Both the position numbers and the translations under genes were made by a program. This document shows positions 31,981 to 42,927 of a DNA stretch of 64,000 nucleotides, one piece after another. This DNA comes from Artemia franciscana (taxonomy: Eukaryota > Arthropoda > Branchiopoda > Anostraca > Artemiidae), in the NCBI RefSeq assembly GCF_032884065.1, contig NW_027062662.1, forward strand, positions 860,552 through 924,551, written 5' to 3'. Under the pieces are notes generated by a model. That model had not been told where the DNA came from. It saw nothing but the letters and a program-made list of their open reading frames with translations, and did not search any database. Position 1 is the stretch's first letter. Each line of letters opens with the position of its first letter.

Positions 31981-32391
31981 AACACCAAAAACATTAAGAA
32001 CAGTAGGGAATTTCTCAAGACAGTGGGAAACAAATTAGAATGAATACTTCGGCCCTATGTCCAAGGGCCGTCCTCAGCAATACAAAAATATATAAGAAAA
32101 TCAACTCACGTGAGGATAAAATCAATAAAACTAAAATGAACAGTTTTTCAAAACAGTCCCAGCATCCTTACGTCAGCGTCCTAGTTGAACTTCGTTGAGG
32201 TAAGGATGCTGGGACTGTTTTGAAAAACTGTTTATTTTAGTTTTATTGATTTTATCCTCTTGTGAGTTGTTTTTTATTATATATTTTTGTATTGCTGAGG
32301 ACGGCCCTTGGACATAGGACCAAAGTATTCATTCTAATTTGTTTCCCACTGTCTTGAGAAATTCCCTACTGTTCTTCTTGTTTTTGGTGTT
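31981..32391. repeat. Large near-perfect palindrome (about 190-base arms)
   Basis: Arm 31981-32171 and arm 32200-32391 are inverted copies with few mismatches. Matching words are AACACCAAAAAC, CAGTAGGGAATTTCTC, GGGCCGTCCTCAGC, AACAGTTTTTCAAAAC and AGCATCCTTAC. The spacer is about 28 bases. Each arm carries a CTGAGGAC...GAAG/AAAG motif discussed in the findings. The layout fits a foldback copy of a PLE-type terminal repeat. Confidence 0.9.
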
Positions 32392-32928
32392 CGTGATGGA
32401 AAGGCAGTGTGATCTTCGTCGCTATTTAAATACAACTGTAATGTTGCCATTAATAATTTATGAATGAAGAAAATTGAAAGTCCCGCTGTTAAAATTGGGA
32501 GTTTGAATCATGAATTTCAAAAAATATCTTAGACTTCTTTCAATCAGATTTTTACGTATTTGTGTAACTAAACCGGCTTCTTTGATTAATTTTTTTCTGA
32601 TTTGACACTTCCGCAAATATCCATCATTTCGTATGTGTGCTCAGAAGCTGTTGATCAGAAAAGGTAAAGTAAATAAAACAATTGTTGTAAATTCCCTAAT
32701 TTTTGGAACCCACAGTGAATTATGGATGCTGTTCTTTGGTGTGTGATAGACCAGGAAGAAGCATGTGAGTACGAATATGGGCAGAGAGTGGGGGGTTTAA
32801 ACTCTGGGTTTTTTTTTCTGAGGGGAATTTATCGATAATTTACATCGGTATCGTATCAGTACGCTACTGACATATCGGTATCGATAGCGGACCCCAAAAA
32901 TCCATGTCGGTTGGGCCCTGCTCTGTAA

Positions 32929-33240
32929 GGTTGATTTTGAACATCTTGTAGGCTTGATTTCCATTTTATGCTTGTGGAAGCCCTTACCTTACCTTAGATC
33001 CTCCTGTGCCGCCAGAGGCGGCACAGGCTTGTGGAAGCCCTGGAAGTATTAATCTAATTTCTGGTCATTCTATCCGCCAACGTCTAGGAACACTTGTGTA
33101 AATCTTTGTGAGGCAACAGACACACCAATGTCAAGGTCAGTCATACGGGCAAAACCGTTATGAAGCTTTCTTTTTTTTTTTGTTTTTTTACCCAGATCTT
33201 ATTGACCAAGAATTTTTGGGCTGAAGGTCATTCCGTCTTT
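32929..33240 (-). mobile_element. Right-hand remainder of the split retrotransposon
   Basis: This follows the second copy of CTCTGTAA and should continue the element cut by the hAT insertion. No domain could be read. It carries a further tiny insertion at 32984-33026 flanked by 14-base direct repeats. Confidence 0.5.
32984..33026 (-). mobile_element. Miniature 43-bp insertion with hairpin and 14-bp target duplication
   Basis: GCTTGTGGAAGCCC occurs exactly at 32970-32983 and 33027-33040. Between them are 43 bases. Read on the minus strand these form a hairpin (CTGTGCCGCC / TCT / GGCGGCACAG) followed by a GGTAAGGTAA tail. A long target duplication and short-repeat tail suggest LINE-mediated retroposition of a very short RNA fragment, oriented on the minus strand. 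Confidence 0.8.
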
Positions 33241-34780
33241 AGTTTTAAATCTCCAGGGAAACTTAGAACATCTTGTCTCGGTATTTTTTTGGCTATAACT
33301 TGAAGTGGTCTGTACAACTCGTCATTTTCTTCATCAGCAATTTCGTTAGGGGGGTGGGGGTGCAGAAGCAGAAAACGACTGATTGTTACCATGTGTCCTC
33401 CGAAACAACAGGAACCGCGATTAACACAAAATTAAGAAAAAAAACTAGTTGTATTGATTGATGGCCGGCGTTTACCCCCCCCCCCCTCCCACCAGAAAAT
33501 AGTAAAACTGTTGCTAAAAATTCATTACACATAAGAAATGTAGAATGTTTATGGGGATGAAGCCCAACTCTTGTCTGTTGTACGAGCAATTCCTGTTTGC
33601 TTTAAGTTTTTCGTCTTTACTTCTGTTTGTTCAAGAATTTATTGATTCATCTATATCAGTATCGGTTGTCTTTGTGTTTCATGTGATTATTCGCTCAAAC
33701 TTCTGTTCATTTTGGGTTTCATTTATTCATAATAGTAATTTATTTTTGTTTGAAGTTTGAATTATCAAATGAATTCATTTCTGCTTGCCTAAGATGTTTT
33801 ACTTTGCTCTTTACTTTTATTTTTATTTTTAACAGTTTTTTTCGGATTTTTTATTTTAAACTAATCATGGTTGCAGTAAGAACTACAGCCTAATAACGAG
33901 CTCACCCAGTCCATAAAATACCAAATATAAAAAGCACATTTTTAGATAAACTTACAAATGCCAAAGAGTCACGATTTGAAAGTGATTTGGGAATGGTAAC
34001 TATTATCCATACTTTAAAAGCAAAATCAATATCGAAAAGAAATCACTGGGCCTATTAAGACAAGTTGATCACTCTCGAAAACTATGGTAGATCGAAATAG
34101 AAAGTGTCTGTCACTGTCGGAATCACCCTTGTCAGAAATTCTAAACTGGACGCTTAGAGCTGTCCATCTGAAAAAAAGAAGAAGATCACTTCTTTGTTTG
34201 TTTTTGGGGAGCTCTTCCACGTCCCCTTCTTTAGAGACCAAAAATACAAAGTCATTAGAATTAAAAATTTCTACCAGAGATGGCCTACAAGGTCACCCAA
34301 GCCTAGGAAACAAATGAGAACAAAGAGCCTTGGAGAATCATGTATAGTAGGGATATGTCTTCTATTTTTTGTTGATAGTAAGAGCCTAGATTATTTTGGT
34401 TTCTATTAGCCTGGACAACAAAAATACAAGCCCATTAGTCAGACTATGCATAGTATTGAACTGTTTTTGTTGGCTTTTAAATTAAAACTGAACTGAACTA
34501 CAATATGAAAACAGGTTTTTACAATTACAAAGATTATCTAAAGATCTATTATTTACTTTTTACATAGTAATTCCTTAAGTCTTTTTTTGTCACATTATTC
34601 ATGTCTGTGAAAGAAAACTTGAGGGCTGGATTTTTTTGTTTCCAAATACTTGGCAGTAAGCATTTGGTCCGTAGCCAATAGTAGCCGAAATACGGTTGTG
34701 AATAGAAATTATATTTTTTCTAAACTGGAACCAACACTGAAAGTCGAATGAATCAAAATATTTCAAACTTAATGAATTAA
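33241..34780. other. Unassigned DNA
   Basis: AT-rich sequence with no recognised domain. Several 60-77-codon frames between 33273 and 34409 have no family resemblance and no matching splice signals that would make them convincing exons. Confidence 0.45.
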
Positions 34781-34789
34781 AAATTTCGC

Positions 34790-34870
34790 TATATAGTATT
34801 GTTACTATATTTTACTGTATTGTTACTATTATATTTACTATATATTGTTACTATTGTTACTATAGTGCTA
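34790..34870 (+). repeat. Short TATTGTTAC tandem repeat
   Basis: Imperfect copies of a unit TATTGTTACTATATT over about 80 bases. Simple AT-rich repeat. Confidence 0.75.
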
Positions 34871-35560
34871 TTTATACAGTAAGAGAATATACAAATGTAA
34901 ATAGTAGTACTCGCCGTTGGCAAAAGTATTAGCCAGATCAAGATAATGGGATTGATTTTTTTTTTCTCATAGCCTCGATGACGGAAGCATCGCATATCAA
35001 TTATCTTATCCCACGACATTTATCTGATTTCAAAAATAATAATAAATTGCAATTTTTTCCCCATAGAATAGATAACGAGCCCAAAGTTCGTCAATTATCT
35101 TATTCCGCGTCATTCTGATTTCAAAATAGCAACAATCTGGAAATTTTACTGAAGCCTTTCAGTTTCGGGATAATATGAGAATTTTGATTTCATAAATATT
35201 TGTTCATTTTGTTTCGAGATTCATGGTTGGGTAAGATACAACAACAAGAATACTGAGCCCCCAACGGATATGGAGAAAAGAACTAACAATGGAATTAGCC
35301 AAAGCTATGAAAGCAAAAAAGAAGATATTTTGGCAAAGACCTCTACCAAGCTATCTCCGGAGCAAGATAAGAAAAAATTGTTGTTTTTCCTAGGGCTGTT
35401 GCCCAGGGCAAATTTTTATTTTGCATAGGGAATTCAATACAAGAGAATAGACTCTCCCAGTTTTGTAACTATGGGACAAATGTCACAAACACACAAGAGC
35501 TTCTTTTGTGCAGATCCGATCGAGCAAGTATAAATTAGAAAAAAACTTCCCAATCACGAT
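34871..35560. other. Unassigned DNA with a decayed PLE-type motif
   Basis: Bases 34975-35145 contain a small duplication (ATCAATTATCTTATCCC-CGAC at 34996 and GTCAATTATCTTATTCCGCG at 35089). Bases 35305-35365 align with the minus-strand repeat motif at 41041-41085 (AGATATTTTGGCAAAGACCT ... CTCCGG), making it a degraded copy of that foldback family rather than an exon, although a plus-strand frame stays open there. Confidence 0.5.
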
Positions 35561-36625
35561 TGGAGAGTCAGGTGGAAACTTTCAAGAATTTTTTTTTTTG
35601 GTAAGGCAGGGGGAGGGAGGAGCGAGGGTATTTTGAGTTTCGTGCAGGGTGTAGAGGGACAAGATATTTTTCCCTCGTTATCATAAAGTAATATGTGCTA
35701 GGGTTTTTATTTATTTTTAACTCCTAACGTCTGGTACTTTGGCTAGTTTCAAATAACGAAAAAATATGGAAATTTCAGGGAAGAGGACGAGGGCATAAAG
35801 GCTCTCACTTTGAATATACACGCGGTACTTGAAACACTCAAATTATTCCAAAAATATTTTGCTTTTATAATTGGTAAGTATCCATAACTCCCAGCCAATC
35901 ACTAATCTCTAATCAGCTCTGAAAATAGTCACATGACGTTACACAAGAAGCAACTGAAGTTTAAATCCAAGCCAGTAACTCTCATTATAGCAATTGTACA
36001 CAGTTAATTGGTAAATTTATTGCGTAGTTGTCAAATTTCAGGCTCTTTATTGGAGGGGGGGGGGCTAAAGAGACTACAAATTTCGGACTAGGGAAAGGGA
36101 CAGGTTATTTTTTAAGTTTTCCGCACAAAAATGGTACAGGCTCTTAGGCAAGTTTTTAAATACCAGTTGTATGGCTATTTAGCTAAAAATCCAGGAGGGG
36201 CATGGTATGAAGGCTCTCACTCTGCATTCACACCTGGGACATAAAAAAAACTAAAAAAACAGTGAACTTGTTCGATTTTTTTGCTTTTATAATTGGTCAT
36301 TATCCGTAACTTACAGTCAATCATTGATCTTCTGCTCTGAAAATAGTATCATGACGTTATACAAGAAGCAACTGAAGCCTAAACCAAACGAGTATTTTTC
36401 ATTATAACGATCGCATACAGGTAATTCGTCACAACAAAATGTGATAAAATTTTATATTGAAACATAAAATATCAGGTTGTTTTGAGGGGGGGGGGGTAAG
36501 CCTAGTTTTTAAATATCTAATGTATGGCTAGGCTATTTGGCTAAATTTCCAGGAGAGTGGTACGGGTATGAAGCTCTTGATCCTGCACAGACACCTGGGA
36601 CGTTAAAACGTTTTTTGAACTTAAG
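35560..36625 (+). repeat. Tandem repeat of about 360-430 bp, three decayed units
   Basis: Landmarks recur three times. A GGGGGG-rich start lies at about 35607, 36054 and 36485. A CAGG(G)A-GAGG/GGGGCA-GG-TATGAAGGCTCTCA block lies at about 35778, 36190 and 36550. A CACCTGGGAC-like block and, in the first two units, ACAAGAAGCAACTGAAG (35944, 36361) follow. The repeat ends about 100 bases downstream of the ERAL1 last exon, which is on the opposite strand. Confidence 0.75.
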
Positions 36626-36735
36626 TACATGGGGGACTACTTATGGATAAAACAAAAGAATTTATAATTCCTATTGAAAAAAATGGTGTAAATCAAAAAG
36701 CAAGTAGATAATTTATTAACTGAATACCAAATTTA

Positions 36736-36914
36736 TTATTTTGATTTAGGATCCTCAACAATAATTTTCAGTCTCACGTCATATCGGAAAGTGTTTCTAA
36801 GATCTTGTTCAGCTTCTTGTGAAATTTGTTTTATCCTTGCGCCTCCTGAACCAACAATCAACTTCACCCAATGCTTTGATTTCGGTCTCAGGGAGAGAAC
36901 AAGAGACAGAAGAC
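36736..36914 (-). CDS. ERAL1: GTPase Era, mitochondrial (ERAL1), last exon: KH domain
   Basis: Minus strand. The TTTTTAG acceptor ends at 36915; 179 bases start with two bases completing a Gly codon from the previous exon and end in TAA at 36736-36738. The protein reads RPKSKHWVKLIVGSGGARIK, then QISQEAEQDLRNTFRYDVRL, ending EDPKSK. This is the type II KH domain of Era with its GxxG loop (GSGG), which binds small-subunit rRNA near its 3' end. Era proteins are GTPases helping assembly of the small ribosomal subunit; ERAL1 acts in mitochondria (family knowledge). The order and length match the usual C-terminus of animal ERAL1. Confidence 0.9.
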
Positions 36915-37190
36915 CTAAAAATTAGAGAAATGAAGAATGAAACAAAGAATTATCATAGTTGCTACTTTAAGCAGCAGCCAAGTGAAAAGGTAAAAACGGG
37001 CCTTAGTGACCTAAAAGTAAAAAAATCGGATTTAATATGTGCCAAAAAACAAGTACGTAAAAAACATATGGAGTTTTAGGGAAATACGTCATAAATGTAA
37101 GCTAATAGTAAAATCTCGCTTTTTTTCGATTGAATTATGGGAGAGTAATCTCTCTTTTGCTCTTTGGTGTGACATACAGACCTCTTTGGG
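36915..37190. other. Intron of ERAL1, non-repetitive part
   Basis: Sequence just upstream (minus strand) of the last ERAL1 exon. Apart from the pyrimidine-rich acceptor tract nothing was recognised. Confidence 0.5.
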
Positions 37191-38600
37191 TAATTAAATA
37201 AAAAAAACTAGTTTTTTTAACTGAAAGTAAGGAGCGACATTAAAACTTAAAACGAACAGAAATTACTCCGTATATGAAATGGGTTGTCCCCTCCGCAGTC
37301 CCACGCTCTTTACGCTAAAGTATGACTCTTTGCCATAATTCTATTTTTTAAAACAATTAAAAACAATTGAGTTTCGTTTACTATTGAGCCGGGTCGCCCC
37401 TTACTACAGTTCCTTACCACGAACTGTTTGAAAAGAAAATAATTCGGTATTTCGAGGCTTCTGACATTATTACTCCTTTGCGGAAGTTAGGCTCAAAATT
37501 GAAAAAGGATTATAGTTTTTCTCTGGGCCCCTTCCACCTCTTAGTTCGTTTATTTTCCCGTTAGTTTTCACCTGTTTTCGCTTTATAGTTGTGTTATCTC
37601 TTAGCAGTAGTTATGGTTGTGGTATATATGTTTTATCGCTCGTATAGTTGTGTTATTTTCAAATTATACTCCATAATAGAGAGGCTCCGAACACCCAGCA
37701 TTGTATATTAAGCTCTTAATTTGACGTTTTTTTCTAACGTGACCAGATTCGTCCTGCGCCCTTTTCATTGAATTTTTTCCCCCATGGCATATTTCTCCAA
37801 GGAAAGATCCTCCCACATAGCCCCCTCCCTCAACCCTACCCCCAAAACCAAAAAAATCCCCCTGAAAACGTCTGTACACTTTCCAATAACCATTATTATA
37901 TGTAAAGACTGGTTGAAGTTTGTAACTTGCAACCCCTCCCCCAGGGACTGTGGGGGAGTAAGTCATCCCTAAAAACATAGTTATTATGATTTTTGACTAT
38001 GCTAAACAAAATGGCTATCTCAAAATTTTGATCCGTTGACTTTGGGAAAAAAATGAGCGTGGGAGGGGGCCTAGATGCCCTCCAATTTTTTTGGTCACTT
38101 AAAAAGGGCACTAGAACTTTTCATTTCCGTTAGAATGAGCCCTCTTGCGACATTCTAGGACCACTTGGTCGATACGATGACCCCTGGGGGAAAAAAAAAC
38201 AAAAAAAAAACAAACAAACAAATAAACACGCACCCGTGATTTGTCTTCGGGCAAAAAATGCAAAATTCCACATTTTTGTAGATAGGAGCTTGAAACTTCT
38301 ACAGTAGGGTTCTCTGATACGCTGAATCTGATGGTTTCATTTTCGTCAAGATCCTACGACTTTTAGGGGGTGTTTCCCCCTATTTTCCTAAATAAAGCAA
38401 ATTTTCTCAGGCTCGTAACTTTTGATGGCTAAGACTAAACTTGATGAAACTTATATATTTAAAATCAGCATTAAAATGCGATTCTTTTGATGTAGCTATT
38501 GATATCAAAATTCAATTTTTTAGAGTTTTGGTTACTATTGAGCCGGATCGCTCCTTACTACAGTTCGTTACCACGAACTGTTTGATTGATGAATATCCTT
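37190..38600 (-). repeat. Interspersed non-coding repeat, inverted copy
   Basis: Most of this copy runs opposite to those at 19970-21470 and 62140-63780. Blocks include AGATAGGAGCTTGAAACTTC, CCACTTGGTCGATACGATGA, TAGATGCCCTCCAATTTTTT and AACAAAATGGCTATCTCAAAATTTT. The outer end carries GAGCCGGATCGCTCCTTACT and CAGTTCGTTACCACGAACTG (38542-38581), an inner palindrome also present at 37385-37430. A short block at 37190-37340 is in the other orientation. Confidence 0.8.
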
Positions 38601-40930
38601 ATTTTGGAAAAACAGAAAAGTTATGTCAGGCATTTATAAGTTTGACATTTAAAACTCAGACACATATATGCCTCTTGACTGCAAGAATCCAATGATTTAA
38701 AAAACGTTTTTTACGCAAGGACGTAAAAATTCTATGATTAAAAAACGATATTTAGATCCCATGGATGTATCATCCTTGATTTTATAACGTGAAAAATAGA
38801 AAAAAATAATTTACTTTCCCGTGGACATGATGGTTTTATATTCATGGAAGCCAAAAGATTTACAGAAGCAAAATACTCTTATTTAAGAGGTTGTTTTTTT
38901 TCTTAAATTAGGGAAAAATACTTACTTCACTTATTTTTTAAATGTGTGATCCCCTCAAAATATCCCACCCATATGATTTTTGGATTTTCCAAAAATACCG
39001 TGTTCGGGTTAACAGGATGAGATATAGATTATTGTCAAAATCTATGCACGGAAAACCGAAAGCTAAACGTAAAAACATGAAAACAGCTTAAAAACGTCGC
39101 AAGGACAAGCCCAGGTAGAAAGCTGATAGAAGGTGATAATTTCTGACAGGAGGAACTGATAAGACACCCTCAGAATATCTATCAAAGACATTGGGGTAAA
39201 AAAAAGTATTAGACCGAAAAAACTCCTTCAAAGTCGAGTGGCCTAGCAAAAATCCTATAGAGAATAAGAACTCAAGTGGTGGAAAATCTATATTGTGTGC
39301 ATATAAAGGAATATAATTTGAACCATATGATCATGTAAAATAGTCTACGTTTGACCTGAAAAATCATGAAATAACCTTTGAAAAAAAAAAAAAATCATAA
39401 TCAAAAATGTAATCACAGAAATCGTCAGTGATGGCAAACGAAAATCAGGAACAAATTAGGCCAGGGTGGGGAGTTCAGGCGCCCATTGAATTATTTCAAA
39501 AATTGACATTTATATCATGTAGTACATATAACAGTAATTTATAAAAAGTCACTAAAAGTAAAATATAAAAAGTTAAAAATATAAAAGTAAAAGATGGGTT
39601 GTACCATGGACTGCATCATAATAGAATAAGTGATTAAAACCAGGGATGTGATCCACACCCATTGCAAACATCGGGAGTGAAGAAACCTAATAACAAAGTT
39701 AAGATTGACTTGATGCTTGCTGCTTCCTCTGTGCGTATATGGCAGAAAATAAAGATGAGTCATTGTTGATTTTATTTGTTACAGTCAGCGTTATTTTATT
39801 TGTCGTTGTTGGCATCACTGTTTTGTATGTTCCATTATCACTGAGTTCCATTATCACTCATTATGTATGTTCATATGTATGTATGTTCATTATGTGTACT
39901 CATTATGTATGTTCCATTATCACTCATTGAGATTATTTTATGATACTGTACTTTTGTTTTCAAGGTTAATGTAAGCAAGGTTTCAAGGTTACACCAAGGT
40001 TTGGTGTAAATTGGTAAGTGTGTGGTAAATTCAATTTATTAGATTCCAATCCGGCGTTCTTTTTGAAACACCGAATTTTTCAATCATGAATCAAATCATG
40101 TCATGAATCATGTCAAAAATCACTTTTTGAATCATGTCGGTCACTAAACTGAAAACAAACACGTGATGCTATATAGCAGATAATAGTTTCTTTGGTGTAG
40201 TTTTGAAATGAGAGTCAGTTCGGCTTTGGATGCTCTCAAGAGACTACATATTTTTTTTCTTTTTCGTGTATAAAGCCTAAAGGAAAGTCAGTAGTCTCAA
40301 AGTAAGTCGCAAGGTCCGGGATTGAGTATTTTTTTTTAGGGAACTTTTTTCTGGTTATCATTTTGATATTAAAATTCTGATTTTACATTGATGCTTTTTT
40401 TCCGTTCCTTATTTTTTTTTCAATTAATGAGTTTTTGTTTCAAAATATTTGAGTACTTTTTTTCAAGTCCATTTTTTTCACTTCCACTGGAAACAGATAT
40501 GTTATAAAGATCAATTATGTACGATATTTTAAATTATTAATATAAATAACAATAATAAATATAAATAAAATAATATAAATAATATAAAACACTTGAAATT
40601 ACAAATTTAAATTTGACGAATTTTGAAGCTGCACATTATGTAGCTCTTGTTTATACTGGTAAATTGAATCAAAACTAACGAAAGCAAGAAACTAAAGCAA
40701 CATTTGGGAAATATATAATTTGGGCAACATATTTGCAGATTAGGGGGGGGGGAGGCAGAGTAAATTAGAAGCACATTCAAAATGTGTTAACTAAGATTTT
40801 TTTGCATATTATGAAGTACGCATTGTTTTCTTAACATGTTTCCTTGGAGGCCCAAATTTTCTGTTTCGGCATGTTTTACCTGCCGCGTTTTCTTCTTTGA
40901 CTCCTAAAATCCTATGGCTTTATTTCTTAA
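38601..40930. other. Unassigned intronic DNA (ERAL1 intron)
   Basis: No exon or transposon was recognised in 2.3 kb. Simple features: CATTATCACTCA-TATGTATGTTC repeats at about 39830-39930, AATCATGTC repeats near 40085-40140, and an AATATAAATAA-rich patch at 40530-40590. It lies between ERAL1 exons 36736-36914 and 46391-46571 on the opposite strand. Confidence 0.5.
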
Positions 40931-40934
40931 TTAC

Positions 40935-41210
40935 GCACGGAATCAAGAAAGGAAATAATAAATGAAAAGAGAAAAATCAAATAGGTAAAAAACGAGGATT
41001 TTTTCAGCCAGTAGCAAAATATGAAAGACGAAAATCAAGCAAATATTTCGACAAGGACCTCCGCCAAGTCGTCCTCAGTGCTCAAAAAAGAAGAACAGAA
41101 AAAGGAAAAAAAAAAAGCAACAGAAGGCCTGATGTGGCTGTTGTTTTTTTTGTTTTTAATTTGATTTTTCTCTTTTCATTTACTATTTTCGATCTTGATT
41201 TCGCACATCA
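40935..41210. repeat. Foldback repeat of the PLE-like family
   Basis: Outer arms at about 40941-40985 (AATCAAGAAAGGAAATAATA) and 41159-41205 (inverted: CTCTTTTCATTTACTATTTT) pair. The left part then continues with CAGCCAGTAGCAAAATATGA and, on the minus strand, the motif CTGAGGAC (41071-41078) ... GAAATATTT. The same left arm occurs at 46655-46770. No coding sequence. Confidence 0.7.
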
Positions 41211-41789
41211 TGTATAGCCAGTATGATCTCACAACGCATTTATTTCTTAATAAATGCGGTAGCCATATTGGATATTCTGCTTTCATTTTATCATATATTA
41301 TTTCTATAATGTTAGTCACACACAAATAAGGTTATTTGTAAGGTTATTTCATATATCAGAATATAAATAAGTTTTATCACGATATTTGTCACATTTTTCT
41401 TCTTTGATTTTCACTTCGATTTAATTATTTGCCATTTTACATATTCTACAGTTTACTCTAATTTCAATTTTAACATGTATTTTTTTTATTCTTGTTTCAA
41501 TGCGTGTGCTTGTCCGACAATAGATTTACTAACTCAATAGATGCGAAAAAGCAAGGCATAATGCGAGCAGCTCAACAGCTCACAATACTGGTAAAATAAG
41601 CTTTCCTAATAATTAGTTTTGCCTCTTCAGAACCTCAAAAAGCCTAAAGACATTCCATTAGTAAATTGAATTAATACCCACAAATTAATTAATAATTAAT
41701 CAAATCAAATAATTCCACATCTCCCCCTCGTATTTTTCTTCTTCTTTTGTTAATGCACACTTTTACAAATTAGGAATTAAATACTACTG

Positions 41790-42703
41790 CTACTGCAAAC
41801 AATTCATCGAAGTACCAAACTGCCTAAAGCCAACAAAACTACGTAAACTCCTCCTCCATCCCAATCTATTCAAATCCTCCCTTTTTACAACCTTTCACTC
41901 CCTTTGGAGACGACAAGTTTTTGATTTGACCCTAGGCGCTTGGCCGACATGCACAATCTTTGGCAATCTGTCATCCTTCATCCGTAGAACGTGTCCTAGC
42001 CATTCCATTCTTTTTCACATTATGGTCCTAGAATGCGGGATAAAACCACGTTTTCGGCATAGCATGGTCAGTCAGTCGGGTACCCAAAGCAGTTCATAGT
42101 CAATTTCTCTGCAAAACATCCAGCAAATCCCCCTCTAATTTTTCGGAGCGCTCACGCTTCTTATGACTACTGTCACCAATGTAGCTTCCAATAATATTCT
42201 AATCTTGGTTTGCAGACTACCTTCCTATTCTTCCAAACTTTTTTTTAACTGTGAAAAACATCCCGAGCCTTGGCTATTCTACTTTGAACGTCTTCACTGC
42301 TCCCACCGTCTTTACTAATAATACTACCAAGGTAAGTAAAGCTGTCTACCTGATCTTTCATTCAACCTTTCTTTCAGTATAGCCCTAGAAAGCAGGATTG
42401 TACCACACTTTTCGTACAGCCTACTGTTTGAAATACGGCCAGTCAGCCGGGTCCCCTGAAGAATCCGTAGGCAATATCTCTGGAAAACATCTAGTAAATC
42501 TTCATCCGCTTTTCGGAGGCCCCTTGCTTCAGAACCATATTTGACCACTGTCATCATTGTAGCTTCCAATATTCTAATCTTGATTCGCTGACTTATCTTT
42601 CTGTTCTCCAAGCTTTTTTCAACTGTGAAAAAAATCTGAGCCGTGGCTATTCTACTTTTAACATCTTCACTGCTCCCACCGTCTTTACTAATAATAATAC
42701 TGT
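41790..42703 (-). mobile_element. Two joined LINE C-terminal copies, minus strand
   Basis: The first copy (42703 to about 42345) gives MENRKISQRIKIRILEATMM and TVVKYGSEARGLRKADEDLL, then DVFQRYCLRILQGTRLTG. The second (about 42340 to 41800) is more decayed and ends with the LGWRRS-like 3' region and a tail at about 41780-41800 (TACTACTGCTACTGC). Both have stops and frameshifts. The first copy is cut at 42705 by the Helitron that starts at 42706. Confidence 0.75.
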
Positions 42704-42927
42704 AATCTATATATATAAAAATAAGTTGTCTGTCTGTGTGTCTGTCTGTCAGGTGACGTCATGTTTCTGTGTCGACTGACGTCATGAAGTTAGTTGTCGT
42801 CATTTTTGCTATGACGGTGACGTCATTAAAAAATATTTAATCATGAAGTTAGTTGTCGTCATTTTTACTATGACGGTGACGTCATTAAAGATATTTAAGA
42901 CATATATGTTCACGTAGAAATCTATTA

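Larger units (their letters stand above)
28473..32920. mobile_element. hAT-type DNA transposon with 8-bp target duplication
   Basis: Left end TAGGGCCCGACCGATA at 28473; right end, read inverted, CAGGGCCCAACCGACAT, ending at 32920. These are imperfect terminal inverted repeats of hAT type. CTCTGTAA is duplicated exactly outside both ends (28465-28472 and 32921-32928), the 8-bp target duplication known for hAT. Sub-terminal TATCGG words occur repeatedly on both sides (28486-28551 and 32828-32886). No transposase with a BED or dimerisation domain was recognised. Inside lie a LINE (about 29080-31790) and a palindrome (31981-32391), so this copy is probably non-autonomous or gutted. Confidence 0.9.

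Noticed and set aside
35215..35400. Possible plus-strand exon with acidic/Lys-rich peptide
   Set aside because: The sequence aligns with the minus-strand PLE-like foldback motif at 41.04 kb; no matching donor in a suitable phase was seen.
37664..38111. Minus and plus frames of about 60-100 codons
   Set aside because: They lie in the interspersed repeat and are not conserved as proteins in its other copies.
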